Shown here: positions 8,210 through 17,600 of the stretch, one piece after another | Layout of the letters: every line of letters starts with the position of its first letter | How positions within the stretch are numbered: position 1 is the stretch's first letter | NCBI GenBank assembly: GCA_019637435.1 | Contig: JAHBVO010000006.1 | Coordinates: 1-64,000 of the forward strand | Source of the DNA: Candidatus Obscuribacterales bacterium | Lineage (GTDB): Bacteria; Cyanobacteriota; Vampirovibrionia; Obscuribacterales; Obscuribacteraceae | Length of the DNA stretch: 64,000 nucleotides | Reading direction: 5' to 3' | The notes under the pieces: model-generated | Told to the model about the DNA's origin: nothing | The model's input: the letters and a program-made list of their open reading frames with translations, nothing else | Database searches by the model: none | Made by a program: the position numbers and the translations under genes

Positions 8210-10309
8210 TTAATCAGAAAAGCCGACTGAGTTAGCACTAGTTTGCATAGCAGCCTTCATTCGGCGGTGGGCCGATTTGATTATGTCCTCGAGCTTCGAG
8301 CCGTCTCGCTCACAATCTGCAACGCCCGCACTGAATGTGGTACTGAAACTAAAAGCGGAACCAGGAAACTCAAAGCGTCGAAAATCTTCTTGCAAAAGCT
8401 GAATAGTACTTGCCGCCATATCACGATCGCAATTTGCCAGAATTAAAACATATCCGCCGTCGCTCCAGCGACCACGCAAATCTTCCGAGCGGTAGCGCTG
8501 CTGAATCAGTTCGCCAAAGCGCTTAGAAGCCTGGCGGGCGGAAAACTGACCTTGCACCAGACTAAGATGATCGTACTCATCCATTTGAAGAAGCGCCAAC
8601 GACATCGGCGCACCAATCTCCAGATGGTCCTCCAGCAACAACTTGGCCTGTGCCATGATTACGTCCCCGTTCATCACGCCGGTCTCAGGGTCGCGCGTGC
8701 GGGATTGCCGCTTGAGGCTGGATTCGTTGAGCTGATTCATGACTCGGTTGATCAACTCCGGCGCGAGGACGGGCTTAGTCACAAAGTCATTTGCGCCAAC
8801 AGAGAACGCCGCACTTCTTGATTCCGGGCTCGTCTTCGACGTCAGGAAAACGACCGGCAGTTCCTTCAACTCAGGTTGCTCACGAATCATGCGGCAAACC
8901 TCAAAACCGGTCAGTCCGGGCATCATCACATCAAGTAGAACAACATCCGGTCTGAATTCAGCAATCTTTTCAAGAGCAAGACTTGGATTCGTACAGGTTT
9001 TGGTCTCGATTCTCTCACCTTCAAGAACACTGCTGACAAACCGACAGAGCACTTCGTCGTCGTCGATGGCAAGAACTCGGGGACGAACAGCGTGGGTCAT
9101 CATCAAAAGCGCATCTATGCCCTCATGCAATCCCTCAGCTTGCACCGGATGCGGTATCACCACCGACGCGCCGACATAAATGCGCTCGACCTCTGTTAGT
9201 TCGAAATCTTCGGGAATAAACACACCCAGAGGTAACGCTCGATTGCCCGGCATAAGCCGTATGTCAGCTGCTCGCTGAAAACTCATCTCTTTATTGCTGG
9301 TCACTTCCAACAACATCGCATCGACCTTCTGCTTGGCTAAACTTTCCGCCACTCCCTGAGGTGAATCCGCCAGCTCAATCCGCGCGAGTGTCTTAACTTC
9401 GGTGTTCTGGCACGCGTTGGCCACGTCCGGAGCATTGGAAACTATCAGCACTGTGAACTTAGACTCAGGCTCCTGAATCTCCGTACTTTGCTGCGCCGTT
9501 GTACTGATCTCTTCATGACCGCGAGCAATCAACCGGATTACTTCTGACCAGTATATTTCCTGATCGGTATCCTCTCGCCCATCCAGATTCTGCATCAGAT
9601 CTTCAAGTCGCCCAGCAATCTCACTCACACCCATCAAGCCGAGAGAACCGGCCGTTCCTCGAATTCTATGGGCGATGTGCGTTGCCTCGACCAGTACATC
9701 GAGCCGACTTTTATCATTATTATGAATATCCACTAGTTCAGTCAGCGTGCGCCAACTGGCTTCCAGGTCCTTCAAATAATCTAGTCTGGCAATCTCAATG
9801 GCTCGCTGAAGATCCATCTTCTTTTTAATTACTGCCAGTTCTTGCACCATCTCTTGAGTGGTGGTGTCGGTCGCATAGTATTGATAGGCGTTGCCGTCTT
9901 CGAGGCTGACCTGCATGTAGGTCTTCTCATAACCTGGCAACAATGACTCAACCTGCTCGATGAAAGATCCGGGAATGATCGGCTTGCGCACTATTAAACT
10001 TACGCGCAAAATGTTTCGCAACTTGTTGAAAGTAACCGAGTCGCATGGGATTGCAGAACAGAACACGACTGGCGTGTTACGCCCCGAATCTCTGAGTTTC
10101 TCGATCCAGGTGATACCGTCCATTTTCGGCAGCCTGTAATCGACGATGATCAGGCAAGGCTCTTCCCTTGAGAATACCTGCATGCCAGCTTCAGGTGTGC
10201 TGGCCTCGACAACACCATAGCCTCTGGATTCCAAAATCTGCTTGACGAGTTCCCTGAAGCCCGTGTCGTCATCGAGAATCAGTACGTTTCCGCTCGTGGT
10301 TTTTGGCAT
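8210..10309 (-). CDS. Multi-domain response regulator: REC-HPt-REC*-REC-degenerate GGDEF
   Basis: The order of domains in 699 residues is as follows. A receiver (about 8-125) has acidic residues 13-15, phospho-acceptor Asp57 and Lys109. An HPt helical domain (about 165-270) has the phospho-histidine motif HRIRGTAGSLG, with His214. A degenerate receiver (about 284-405) has Glu335 in place of the acceptor Asp. A canonical receiver (about 411-528) has Asp460 and Lys512. A C-terminal GGDEF-like domain (about 540-690) has Ser-Asp-Gly-Gly-Tyr (616-620) at the signature position, so diguanylate cyclase activity is unlikely. There is no sensor or membrane segment. It would act inside a phosphorelay, receiving phosphate from a histidine kinase encoded elsewhere and passing it between receiver and HPt. 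The closest architecture I know of is that of cyanobacterial-type multi-receiver regulators. Confidence 0.9.
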   Translation of the reverse strand: MPKTTSGNVLILDDDTGFRELVKQILESRGYGVVEASTPEAGMQVFSREEPCLIIVDYRLPKMDGITWIEKLRDSGRNTPVVFCSAIPCDSVTFNKLRNILRVSLIVRKPIIPGSFIEQVESLLPGYEKTYMQVSLEDGNAYQYYATDTTTQEMVQELAVIKKKMDLQRAIEIARLDYLKDLEASWRTLTELVDIHNNDKSRLDVLVEATHIAHRIRGTAGSLGLMGVSEIAGRLEDLMQNLDGREDTDQEIYWSEVIRLIARGHEEISTTAQQSTEIQEPESKFTVLIVSNAPDVANACQNTEVKTLARIELADSPQGVAESLAKQKVDAMLLEVTSNKEMSFQRAADIRLMPGNRALPLGVFIPEDFELTEVERIYVGASVVIPHPVQAEGLHEGIDALLMMTHAVRPRVLAIDDDEVLCRFVSSVLEGERIETKTCTNPSLALEKIAEFRPDVVLLDVMMPGLTGFEVCRMIREQPELKELPVVFLTSKTSPESRSAAFSVGANDFVTKPVLAPELINRVMNQLNESSLKRQSRTRDPETGVMNGDVIMAQAKLLLEDHLEIGAPMSLALLQMDEYDHLSLVQGQFSARQASKRFGELIQQRYRSEDLRGRWSDGGYVLILANCDRDMAASTIQLLQEDFRRFEFPGSAFSFSTTFSAGVADCERDGSKLEDIIKSAHRRMKAAMQTSANSVGFSD

Positions 10310-10482
10310 AAATCACTCTCAGCACCGTTTTCGGACTAAATATTTTACAGCATGAGAAAGCGCCATTGCCTGCCTGATTAGCTACTCGGCAACCAGTAGA
10401 ATAAAAAATTACGAAACCCAAGAGAAGAACATCGACGAAAAAAACGTCTTTCACTTTTGCTCAACTTAGAGTGCTAGAAAAT

Positions 10483-13236
10483 CTATTTGTCGCGTTCAGC
10501 TACGGTAATGTTAGCCTGCGCCGCAGCCAGTCGGGCCACAGGTACGCGGAATGGCGAACAGCTCACATAGTTCAAACCAAGCTGATGAGCGAACGCAATC
10601 GAACTCGGCTCGCCACCATGTTCTCCACAGATTCCGAGTTTCAAGTCAGGTCTGGTCTGCAACCCATATTCGACAGCAATTTTCATCAACTTTCCAACAC
10701 CATTGACGTCAAGCACTTCAAACGGATTCGACTTCAGGATCTGTTCCTTGTCCGCACCACGAGCGATACCATCGAGATACTTGTGCAAGAATTTTCCTTC
10801 GGCGTCATCTCGACTGTATCCAAAAGTCATTTGCGTTAAATCATTGGTTCCAAAACTGAAAAACTCAGCATACTCCGCAATTTCATTGGCAGTCACGCAT
10901 GCACGAGGGATCTCTATCATCGTGCCGAATTTGTATTCAACATTGACGCCTGCCTTATTCATGACAGCCTTGGCTACGCTTTCGAGTTGCTCACGAACAA
11001 CCTTGAGCTCATTGGCGTGACCGATGAGCGGTATCATGATCTCCGGATAGACTTTGATACCGTCCTTCTGAACTTTGATTGCAGCTTCGAAGATAGCGCG
11101 CACCTGCATCTCGTTGATTTCCGGATACATGAGGCCCAGACGGCACCCGCGTAGTCCCATCATCGGGTTCGACTCATGCAAATCGTTGACCGTTTTCAGA
11201 ACAGCTTCTTTTCTGCGAAGCTCGATGCCGGTTTCACCCTTCGCCTTCATGGTGGCGATCTCTTCGATCAGACCTTCCGGTTTCGGAAGAAACTCATGGA
11301 GCGGTGGATCAAGCAGGCGAATAGTTACCGGCAGTCCGTCCATCGCTTCGAAGATCCCGATAAAGTCTTCGCGTTGCATCGGAAGCAGTTTATCCAGAGC
11401 TTCTTTCCGATCGTCGACGCCACCGGCCATAATCATTTGCTGAACGATTGGCAGACGTTCCTGACTCATGAACATATGCTCCGTCCGGCACAATCCAATG
11501 CCCTCAGCGCCAAACTCCCGAGCCAGGCGAGCGTCCTGAGGCGTATCTGCGTTTGTTCGAATTTTCAATCGACGAGTCTCATCGGACCACTGAAGCAGGA
11601 CTTTGAACTCTTCTGAGAAATCAGGATCTTGAGTTTTGATCTCACCAGTAAATATTTCACCGGTCGATCCGTCGATTGAGATGGTGTCGAATTTCTTGAT
11701 TGTGTGAGAACCGGCGATAAACAGTTCTTTACCCAAGTCTATTCTCAGGGCTTCACAGCCGGCAACGCACGGTTTACCCATACCTCGCGCCACGACGGCA
11801 GCGTGGCTGGTCATGCCACCACGGCTGGTGACTACCCCCTGGGCAGGAACTATTCCATGAATATCGTCAGGGCATGTTTCAATCCGCACAAGAATGACTT
11901 TCTGCCCCTTGCCGGAAAGACTTTCCGCTTCCGAAGGGTCAAACGTCACTTTACCGATGGCCGCACCGGGAGAGGCGTTTAATCCGGTTGCAATCAGCCG
12001 ACCTTCCTTCTTTGCTTTTTCCTTGTCTTCGGTTTCAAAACTAGGCAGCAACAATTGATTCAGTGCAGTTGGCTCTATTCTTGCAAGTGCCTCGTCTTTA
12101 CTCAAAATTCCTTCTTTGCACAAATCGACAGCTACTTTTACGGCAGCCGCAGCGGTTCGCTTGCCGGTTCGAGTTTGCAAAAGGAATAATTTGCCTTTCT
12201 CAATCGTGAACTCGATATCTTGCATATCCCGGTAGTGTTTTTCCAAACTGTTCACGGTGCCGAGCAGTTCCTTGAACACATCCGGCATTTCCTTTTCCAT
12301 CTCGGAAATTTTCTTCGGGGTTCTTACTCCGGCGACAACGTCCTCGCCCTGCGCATTTACAAGATACTCACCATAGAGGACCTTCTCTCCGGTGCTGGGA
12401 TTTCGCGTAAAGCAAACTCCGGTTCCCGATCTATCATCGAAGTTTCCAAAAACCATTGATTGAATGTTCACAGCCGTTCCAAGATTATGATCAATCTTAT
12501 TGAGACGGCGATAGTAGACGGCGCGAGTATTGTTCCAAGATTTGAAAACCGCTTCGACAGCGCCTTGAAGCTGCTCCTTAACTTCTTGAGGGAAGGTCTT
12601 CTTCGTCTCAGACTCAACCAGTTTCTTGTAATCTGCGATCAGATCTTTGAGCTGTTCGACTGAAAGATCGGAGTCCACTTTCACGTTAGCTTTCTTCTTT
12701 GCCGACTCGAGAATCTCTTCGAACTCGTCCTTGTCGACATCAAGAACTACGTTGCTGAACATTTGAATGAAACGGCGATAACTGTCCCAGGCAAAACGGG
12801 CATTGCCAGTTTGTTTAGCGAGAGCCTCAACTGTTTTATCGTTGAGACCGAGATTCAAAATCGTGTCCATCATACCCGGCATCGAAAACTTTGCGCCGGA
12901 GCGAACTGACAACAGAAGCGGCTTCTCGAGGTCGCCGAGTTTGCGGTCGAGCGATTTTTCGACGCTCTCGAGTTCTTTCATGACCTCGTCAAATAAGCCG
13001 CTCGGAAACTCGCCGGTTTTACTGTACTCGCGACAGCAGGTCGTTAGAATTGTCAGACCTGGCGGTACATTGACACCGCTCGAAGTCATCTCGGCAAGAC
13101 CTGCACCTTTGCCGCCGAGCAATTCGCGCATCTCATCGCGATTGCCATCGAAAATTTTGTATGCGTCTTCAAAGAGAAAAACTCGGCGGTTTCCGATTTT
13201 GTCTTTGACTTTACTAGTTTCGGTGGTGCTCAGCAT
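10483..13236 (-). CDS. ppdK: Pyruvate, phosphate dikinase
   Basis: This enzyme catalyses the reversible reaction ATP + Pi + pyruvate = AMP + PPi + PEP. The 917 residues, slightly longer than the usual 870-900, contain the N-terminal ATP-grasp half, the swivelling phosphohistidine domain with GGMTSHAAVVAR (catalytic His478 and regulatory Thr476), and the C-terminal PEP/pyruvate TIM barrel with GICGEHGG and the catalytic Cys893. All key residues are present. GGAGA at 13246-13250, about 10 nt upstream of the ATG, is a good ribosome-binding site. The gene follows the PPDK regulatory protein gene by 31 bp on the same strand, which indicates an operon and post-translational control through Thr476. 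In a heterotroph it would serve gluconeogenesis or PPi-linked glycolysis. Confidence 0.97.
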   Translation of the reverse strand: MLSTTETSKVKDKIGNRRVFLFEDAYKIFDGNRDEMRELLGGKGAGLAEMTSSGVNVPPGLTILTTCCREYSKTGEFPSGLFDEVMKELESVEKSLDRKLGDLEKPLLLSVRSGAKFSMPGMMDTILNLGLNDKTVEALAKQTGNARFAWDSYRRFIQMFSNVVLDVDKDEFEEILESAKKKANVKVDSDLSVEQLKDLIADYKKLVESETKKTFPQEVKEQLQGAVEAVFKSWNNTRAVYYRRLNKIDHNLGTAVNIQSMVFGNFDDRSGTGVCFTRNPSTGEKVLYGEYLVNAQGEDVVAGVRTPKKISEMEKEMPDVFKELLGTVNSLEKHYRDMQDIEFTIEKGKLFLLQTRTGKRTAAAAVKVAVDLCKEGILSKDEALARIEPTALNQLLLPSFETEDKEKAKKEGRLIATGLNASPGAAIGKVTFDPSEAESLSGKGQKVILVRIETCPDDIHGIVPAQGVVTSRGGMTSHAAVVARGMGKPCVAGCEALRIDLGKELFIAGSHTIKKFDTISIDGSTGEIFTGEIKTQDPDFSEEFKVLLQWSDETRRLKIRTNADTPQDARLAREFGAEGIGLCRTEHMFMSQERLPIVQQMIMAGGVDDRKEALDKLLPMQREDFIGIFEAMDGLPVTIRLLDPPLHEFLPKPEGLIEEIATMKAKGETGIELRRKEAVLKTVNDLHESNPMMGLRGCRLGLMYPEINEMQVRAIFEAAIKVQKDGIKVYPEIMIPLIGHANELKVVREQLESVAKAVMNKAGVNVEYKFGTMIEIPRACVTANEIAEYAEFFSFGTNDLTQMTFGYSRDDAEGKFLHKYLDGIARGADKEQILKSNPFEVLDVNGVGKLMKIAVEYGLQTRPDLKLGICGEHGGEPSSIAFAHQLGLNYVSCSPFRVPVARLAAAQANITVAERDK

Positions 13237-13267
13237 TACTCATCATCTCCAGTCTTTGCGTGTGGAT

Positions 13268-14134
13268 TCAGCGCTCTTTCCTCATGTGGAGGTAGATCTC
13301 GCTTGAGGTTTCCTCAATAGCTTTGGCGGACACGTCCATGACGTGACAACCAAGTTCTCTAAAAATCTTTTTGGCGTATTTTATTTCTTGCTGGATGCGT
13401 TCTTCATCAGCGTAATCGTTGTCGCCCGGCATGCCTAAGACGTGCGCGCGCGTCGCTCGAATCTCTTGCAGCAAGAACGAATCTAAGTGAAGACCAATAA
13501 TTTTTCTCGGACTGACTTGAAAAAGGCTCAGGGGAAGATCAACGCCGTAGACAATTGGAACGTTCGCCGCTTTCAAACCATAATGATGAGCAAGGTACAT
13601 ACAGTTCGGCGTCTTGCTCGTCCGTGACACACCAATCAAAATAACGTCTGCTTGCAACAAGCCGTCAGGATTTTTGCCGTCATCAAATCGAATGGCAAAG
13701 TCGACAGCTTCGATTCGTTTGAAGTAAGTTTCGTCAAGAAGGTGAAGACGACCGGGTTGCGACAGTGGTGATTGACTGGTCAGAGTCGAAATTCGATTGA
13801 TAAGCGGTCCGAGCAGATCTACTGTGGGAACATCATGCCTGGCAGCCTCTGCCTCAATCGCTTCTCTGTACTCCGGCAGCACGAGCGTGTAGACGATGAG
13901 CGCTTTGTCGGAGGCAATCTCTCGCACTAAAGCCTGGATCTGTTCGACATTCTTCACCTGTGGCAATCTGAAGATTGAAGCGCGACCTGGCGGAAACTGC
14001 ACGAGCGCCGCTCTGGCAACAGAATCCGCAGTCTCACCACTCGAATCCGAAACCGTGAAGATGATCAAATCTCTGCCGTCATCGGGCAGCCTTGATAGCA
14101 ATTCGTCTTTACGAGCTTCGTTCAATTCAACCAC
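13268..14134 (-). CDS. PPDK regulatory protein: bifunctional kinase/pyrophosphorylase (DUF299 family)
   Basis: This family (PDRP/PSRP) inactivates PPDK by ADP-dependent phosphorylation of the threonine two residues before the catalytic histidine, and reactivates it by Pi-dependent dephosphorylation that releases PPi. The 288-residue length is typical. Diagnostic motifs are VSDSSGETA (28-36) and the P-loop-like GVSRTSKT (168-175). Its target motif, Thr-Ser-His, is intact in the downstream ppdK product, and the genes are 31 bp apart in the order regulator-ppdK. The start is GTG at 14134; no strong Shine-Dalgarno sequence was seen. An AT-rich element (TATATA) lies about 40 nt upstream on the minus strand but lacks a clear -35 partner. 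PEP-synthase regulators are close relatives, but the ppdK neighbour argues for PPDK. Confidence 0.95.
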   Translation of the reverse strand: MVELNEARKDELLSRLPDDGRDLIIFTVSDSSGETADSVARAALVQFPPGRASIFRLPQVKNVEQIQALVREIASDKALIVYTLVLPEYREAIEAEAARHDVPTVDLLGPLINRISTLTSQSPLSQPGRLHLLDETYFKRIEAVDFAIRFDDGKNPDGLLQADVILIGVSRTSKTPNCMYLAHHYGLKAANVPIVYGVDLPLSLFQVSPRKIIGLHLDSFLLQEIRATRAHVLGMPGDNDYADEERIQQEIKYAKKIFRELGCHVMDVSAKAIEETSSEIYLHMRKER

Positions 14135-14672
14135 CGATAGCTGTTCAAAACGTGCACCTCATTTTCCCATCCTTATATAGAGCAGGTGAAAATAGCTGCT
14201 TATTTTTAGTATTTCCTATCGGCAAACGGTTTTCAGGACCCGCTCGAGCGCTTGAGATTAGCCGCAGCTAATTCATAATCGCAATTATTTGTTAACAATT
14301 CGAGCCTGGCAAAACTTGACTCGATCGAGGAGTATATCCAAAGGGATCCCGCTGGTCCATTAACGAAGAAGCTCATCAAAAGCCACTTTTGCGGTCGTCG
14401 AAAACATTTTGAAACCGAAACTCGATACGGACTCACTCGTACTATCGCTGTCCATGGGCATTAAACCGATCCGTTTCAATTTACAAACCCTTGCCCTCTT
14501 AAACTCCACTCGCTAATAATCGATTATCTGCTTGGCGGTGGACCAGTCTCCATTTCCAAGCCCGCCGCTGCATTGGGAATAATTTCGACACCTGCCTGAA
14601 GCGCGGGTTTTCATCATTGAATTACTTCCGAAGCATGCACGTTTCCTTTGTTTAAAACGGATGGACTGCTGA
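14135..14672. other. 538-bp intergenic region between divergent PPDK-regulator and glutamate synthase genes
   Basis: I see no credible gene here; short open frames on both strands lack start signals. The region should hold both divergent promoters. Visible elements are a 10-bp palindrome CGCTCGAGCG at 14241-14250, an adjacent 6-bp hairpin (ATTAGC/GCTAAT, 14257-14272) and a 12-bp palindrome at 14516-14527. I looked for a cyanobacterial NtcA site (GTA-N8-TAC) and a glutamine riboswitch and found neither. Confidence 0.6.
14516..14527. promoter_or_regulatory. 12-bp perfect palindrome upstream of glutamate synthase
   Basis: ATAATCGATTAT is a perfect, spacer-free 12-bp palindrome 145 bp upstream of the TTG start of glutamate synthase. 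It may be an operator for a nitrogen- or redox-responsive regulator. AT-rich palindromes of this length can also arise by chance. Confidence 0.3.
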
Positions 14673-17600
14673 TTGTTTAATCGTGACGAAGAACTGACCT
14701 TTGAAGAGCGCGACGCCTGTGGCGTCGGATTCATCTACCGCCGGGAAATTACTCGAAGCACCATTGACGATGCTCTGAGCGCTCTGGCGCAAATGGAACA
14801 TCGTGGAGCCACAGGCGCAGATGGTGTCACCGGTGACGGTGCCGGAATTCTTACGACCATTCCAAAGGAGATTTTTCGACGCGAAGGCATTTCGATCGAT
14901 GCAAAAGACGCACTGGCTGTACTTTTCATTCCGGATAATCTAAGCAAGAGACGCAACAGCGACTTGATTGCGATGCACCGGGAGTACATCGAAAAGTTCC
15001 TCAAGTCAAAAGGCTTTACTGCGCGCATCTGGCGCCCGGTTCCCGTGGTCAGAAACACACTTGGTCCAGTAGCTCTCAAGCATGCGCCCCTGATCGAACA
15101 TCTGATCATTTCCTGCGACCGCCATCTAATCGGAAGAGAACTGGATCGCGCCTATGCCGAGCTGCGCGTTTCTCTAAGCCAATTTATGCGATTTGAAATT
15201 GGCGAACCGGACTTCTATGTTTCTTCCCTGTGCAGAAAAACGATCGTCTATAAGGCGATGACCACCAGCGAAGGACTTGCTGATTTTTACAGCGACTTGA
15301 GAGATCCACTGTTCCAATCTCAGTGGGCATTGTTCCACCGTCGATTTAGCACCAACACCGTATCGCGTTGGCCGCTCGCCCAGCCGTTTCGCTTACTGGC
15401 TCACAACGGTGAAATCAACACTCTAAAAGGAAATCTAAACTGGCTTCATGCAAGGCTAAGTCAGTCGCAACTGGACGTACAGGCGACCTGGGACGATACT
15501 CGAAATGAGCTCACGCCCGGCAGTAAGGTTGACTACGCCGGTTCCGATTCCAGCGTTCTCGACTTTTGCGTGGAGGCATTGTTGAAGGACGGCGACAGTA
15601 TCGAATCTGCGTTTATGAAGCTCATTCCGGAAGCGCATGAGCACCACTCGCATTTGAACGATCATCCCGAGATACAGCACTTCTACGAGTTCTTTGCACC
15701 ACATCAGGAACCATGGGACGGTCCCGCTCTCGTTGCATTTTGCGACGCCACTACAATTGGTGCTATTCTTGACCGAAACGGTTTGCGACCGGCTCGCTAT
15801 TCCCTATATTCTGATGGAACCGTATTTCTCGCCTCCGAAGCAGGTCTGAAAATCAGCGCCGACGCAGACGTTGTTAAACGAGGGCGGCTTGGACCTGGTC
15901 AGATGATCTCGGTAGACATCAAAACCGGCAAAGTCAAACATGATGTCGAAGTAAAAACGGAAGTTGCCACAGAGCAGCCCTTCGGTCAATGGCTGCTGAA
16001 GGAACGTCGAGCGCTCAAGAGTGGTGCATTCAGCAAAGAATGGAGCTACAGTTCCGAAGAACTTTCGTCGCGGCAGGTTGCGGCGGCTTACACTCTGGAA
16101 GATGTGGAAAACATCATCACATTCATGGCAATGAATGATAGTGAGCCGGTTCTCTCCATGGGAGATGACACACCGCTGGCGGTGCTCTCTTCAAGACCGA
16201 AGAAGATGGCTGACTTCTTCAGACAGCGCTTCGCTCAGGTCACAAATCCTCCGATTGACCCAATCAGAGAACGCCTGGTGATGTCGCTGACGACTTACCT
16301 GGGTAAACGTGCATTGAGTCTCAATCCGCATCCGGCACTTGCCCGGACGATACTTTTGCCCAGCCCGATTATCAATGATGACGAGTTGAACTTTATCGAG
16401 AGTCTGTCTCACGAATTCAAGACAGCAAGGATATCCACGCTGTTCCACGAGAGCAAGTCTCTTGACGTTGCTATCAAACAACTTTGCAACAATGTTGCCG
16501 AATTGGTCAGGAATGACGCAGTCAATATTATTCTAAGTGACCGAGAGATCGATTCGTCCCATCTGGCAATACCTATGCTCGCGGCTGTAGGAGCCGTGCA
16601 CCATCACCTTATCCGCACGGGACTCAGACTCAAGTGCTCGCTAGTGGTGGAAACCGCCCAGTGTTGGACAAGCCATCAAACAGCCGCACTGATAGCATAT
16701 GGTGCCCAGGCGATCTCACCATATCTTGCGTTCGAAACAATCCGGCACTGGTATTGGAGCGACAAAGTTAAAGCGCTGGTCAATGACGGGACAAACGAGC
16801 AATATAGAGGCTTAACAGTTTATCAATGTCAGTCTAATTTCCGCTCTGTTCTCGAATCGGGATTGCTCAAAATCATATCGAAGATGGGCGTGTCAAAACT
16901 AACCAGTTATGTCGGTGCGCAGATTTTTGAATGTCTGGGTTTAAGTCGAGAGGTTGTTGATCTGTGCTTTACCGGCACCAACAGCCCGATTGGCGGTATG
17001 ACTTTTCAAGATCTGGAACGCGAGATTCGCGCTCACCACACGAAAGGCTTTTCGCCGCAACCCGCGCTCATTGATGAAGGTGTGTTTAAAAACAAACGTG
17101 CCGGCGAATATCACCGCAACAATAATGAACTGGTAAAAGCGCTTCACACCGCGGTGGCTTTGCGAAACTCCGCTGCGGGCGATGAGGTTCGGGGCTCCCA
17201 ATATAAGGAATATAGCGAGCTCGTTTCTCAACAGCCGCCGTCGACGTTGAGGGAACTCGTAGAAATCAGTTCCGATAGAGAACCTATCGATCTGTCTGAG
17301 GTCGAATCGATCGAGTCAATCGTACAGAAGTTTTGCACAGGCGGAATGTCACTGGGAGCGCTTTCCAAAGAGTCACACGAGGCGCTTGCGATTGCGATGA
17401 ATCGCTTGAATGCTCGCTCGAATTCCGGCGAAGGTGGTGAAGATCCAGTTCGCTACAGCAAAATCAATGTCAACGCTGATGGAACCAGTCCGGATTTCCC
17501 AGGTTTGACCGGGCTTCGCGAAGGTGACTCAGCCGCGTCGAAGGTTCGGCAAGTTGCGTCCGCCCGATTTGGTGTTACGCCGGAGTATCTCGCCACCGCG

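Noticed and set aside
14135..14672. NtcA-binding site or glutamine riboswitch upstream of glutamate synthase
   Set aside because: No GTA-N8-TAC at a suitable place and no match to the glutamine-riboswitch core that I could recognise.
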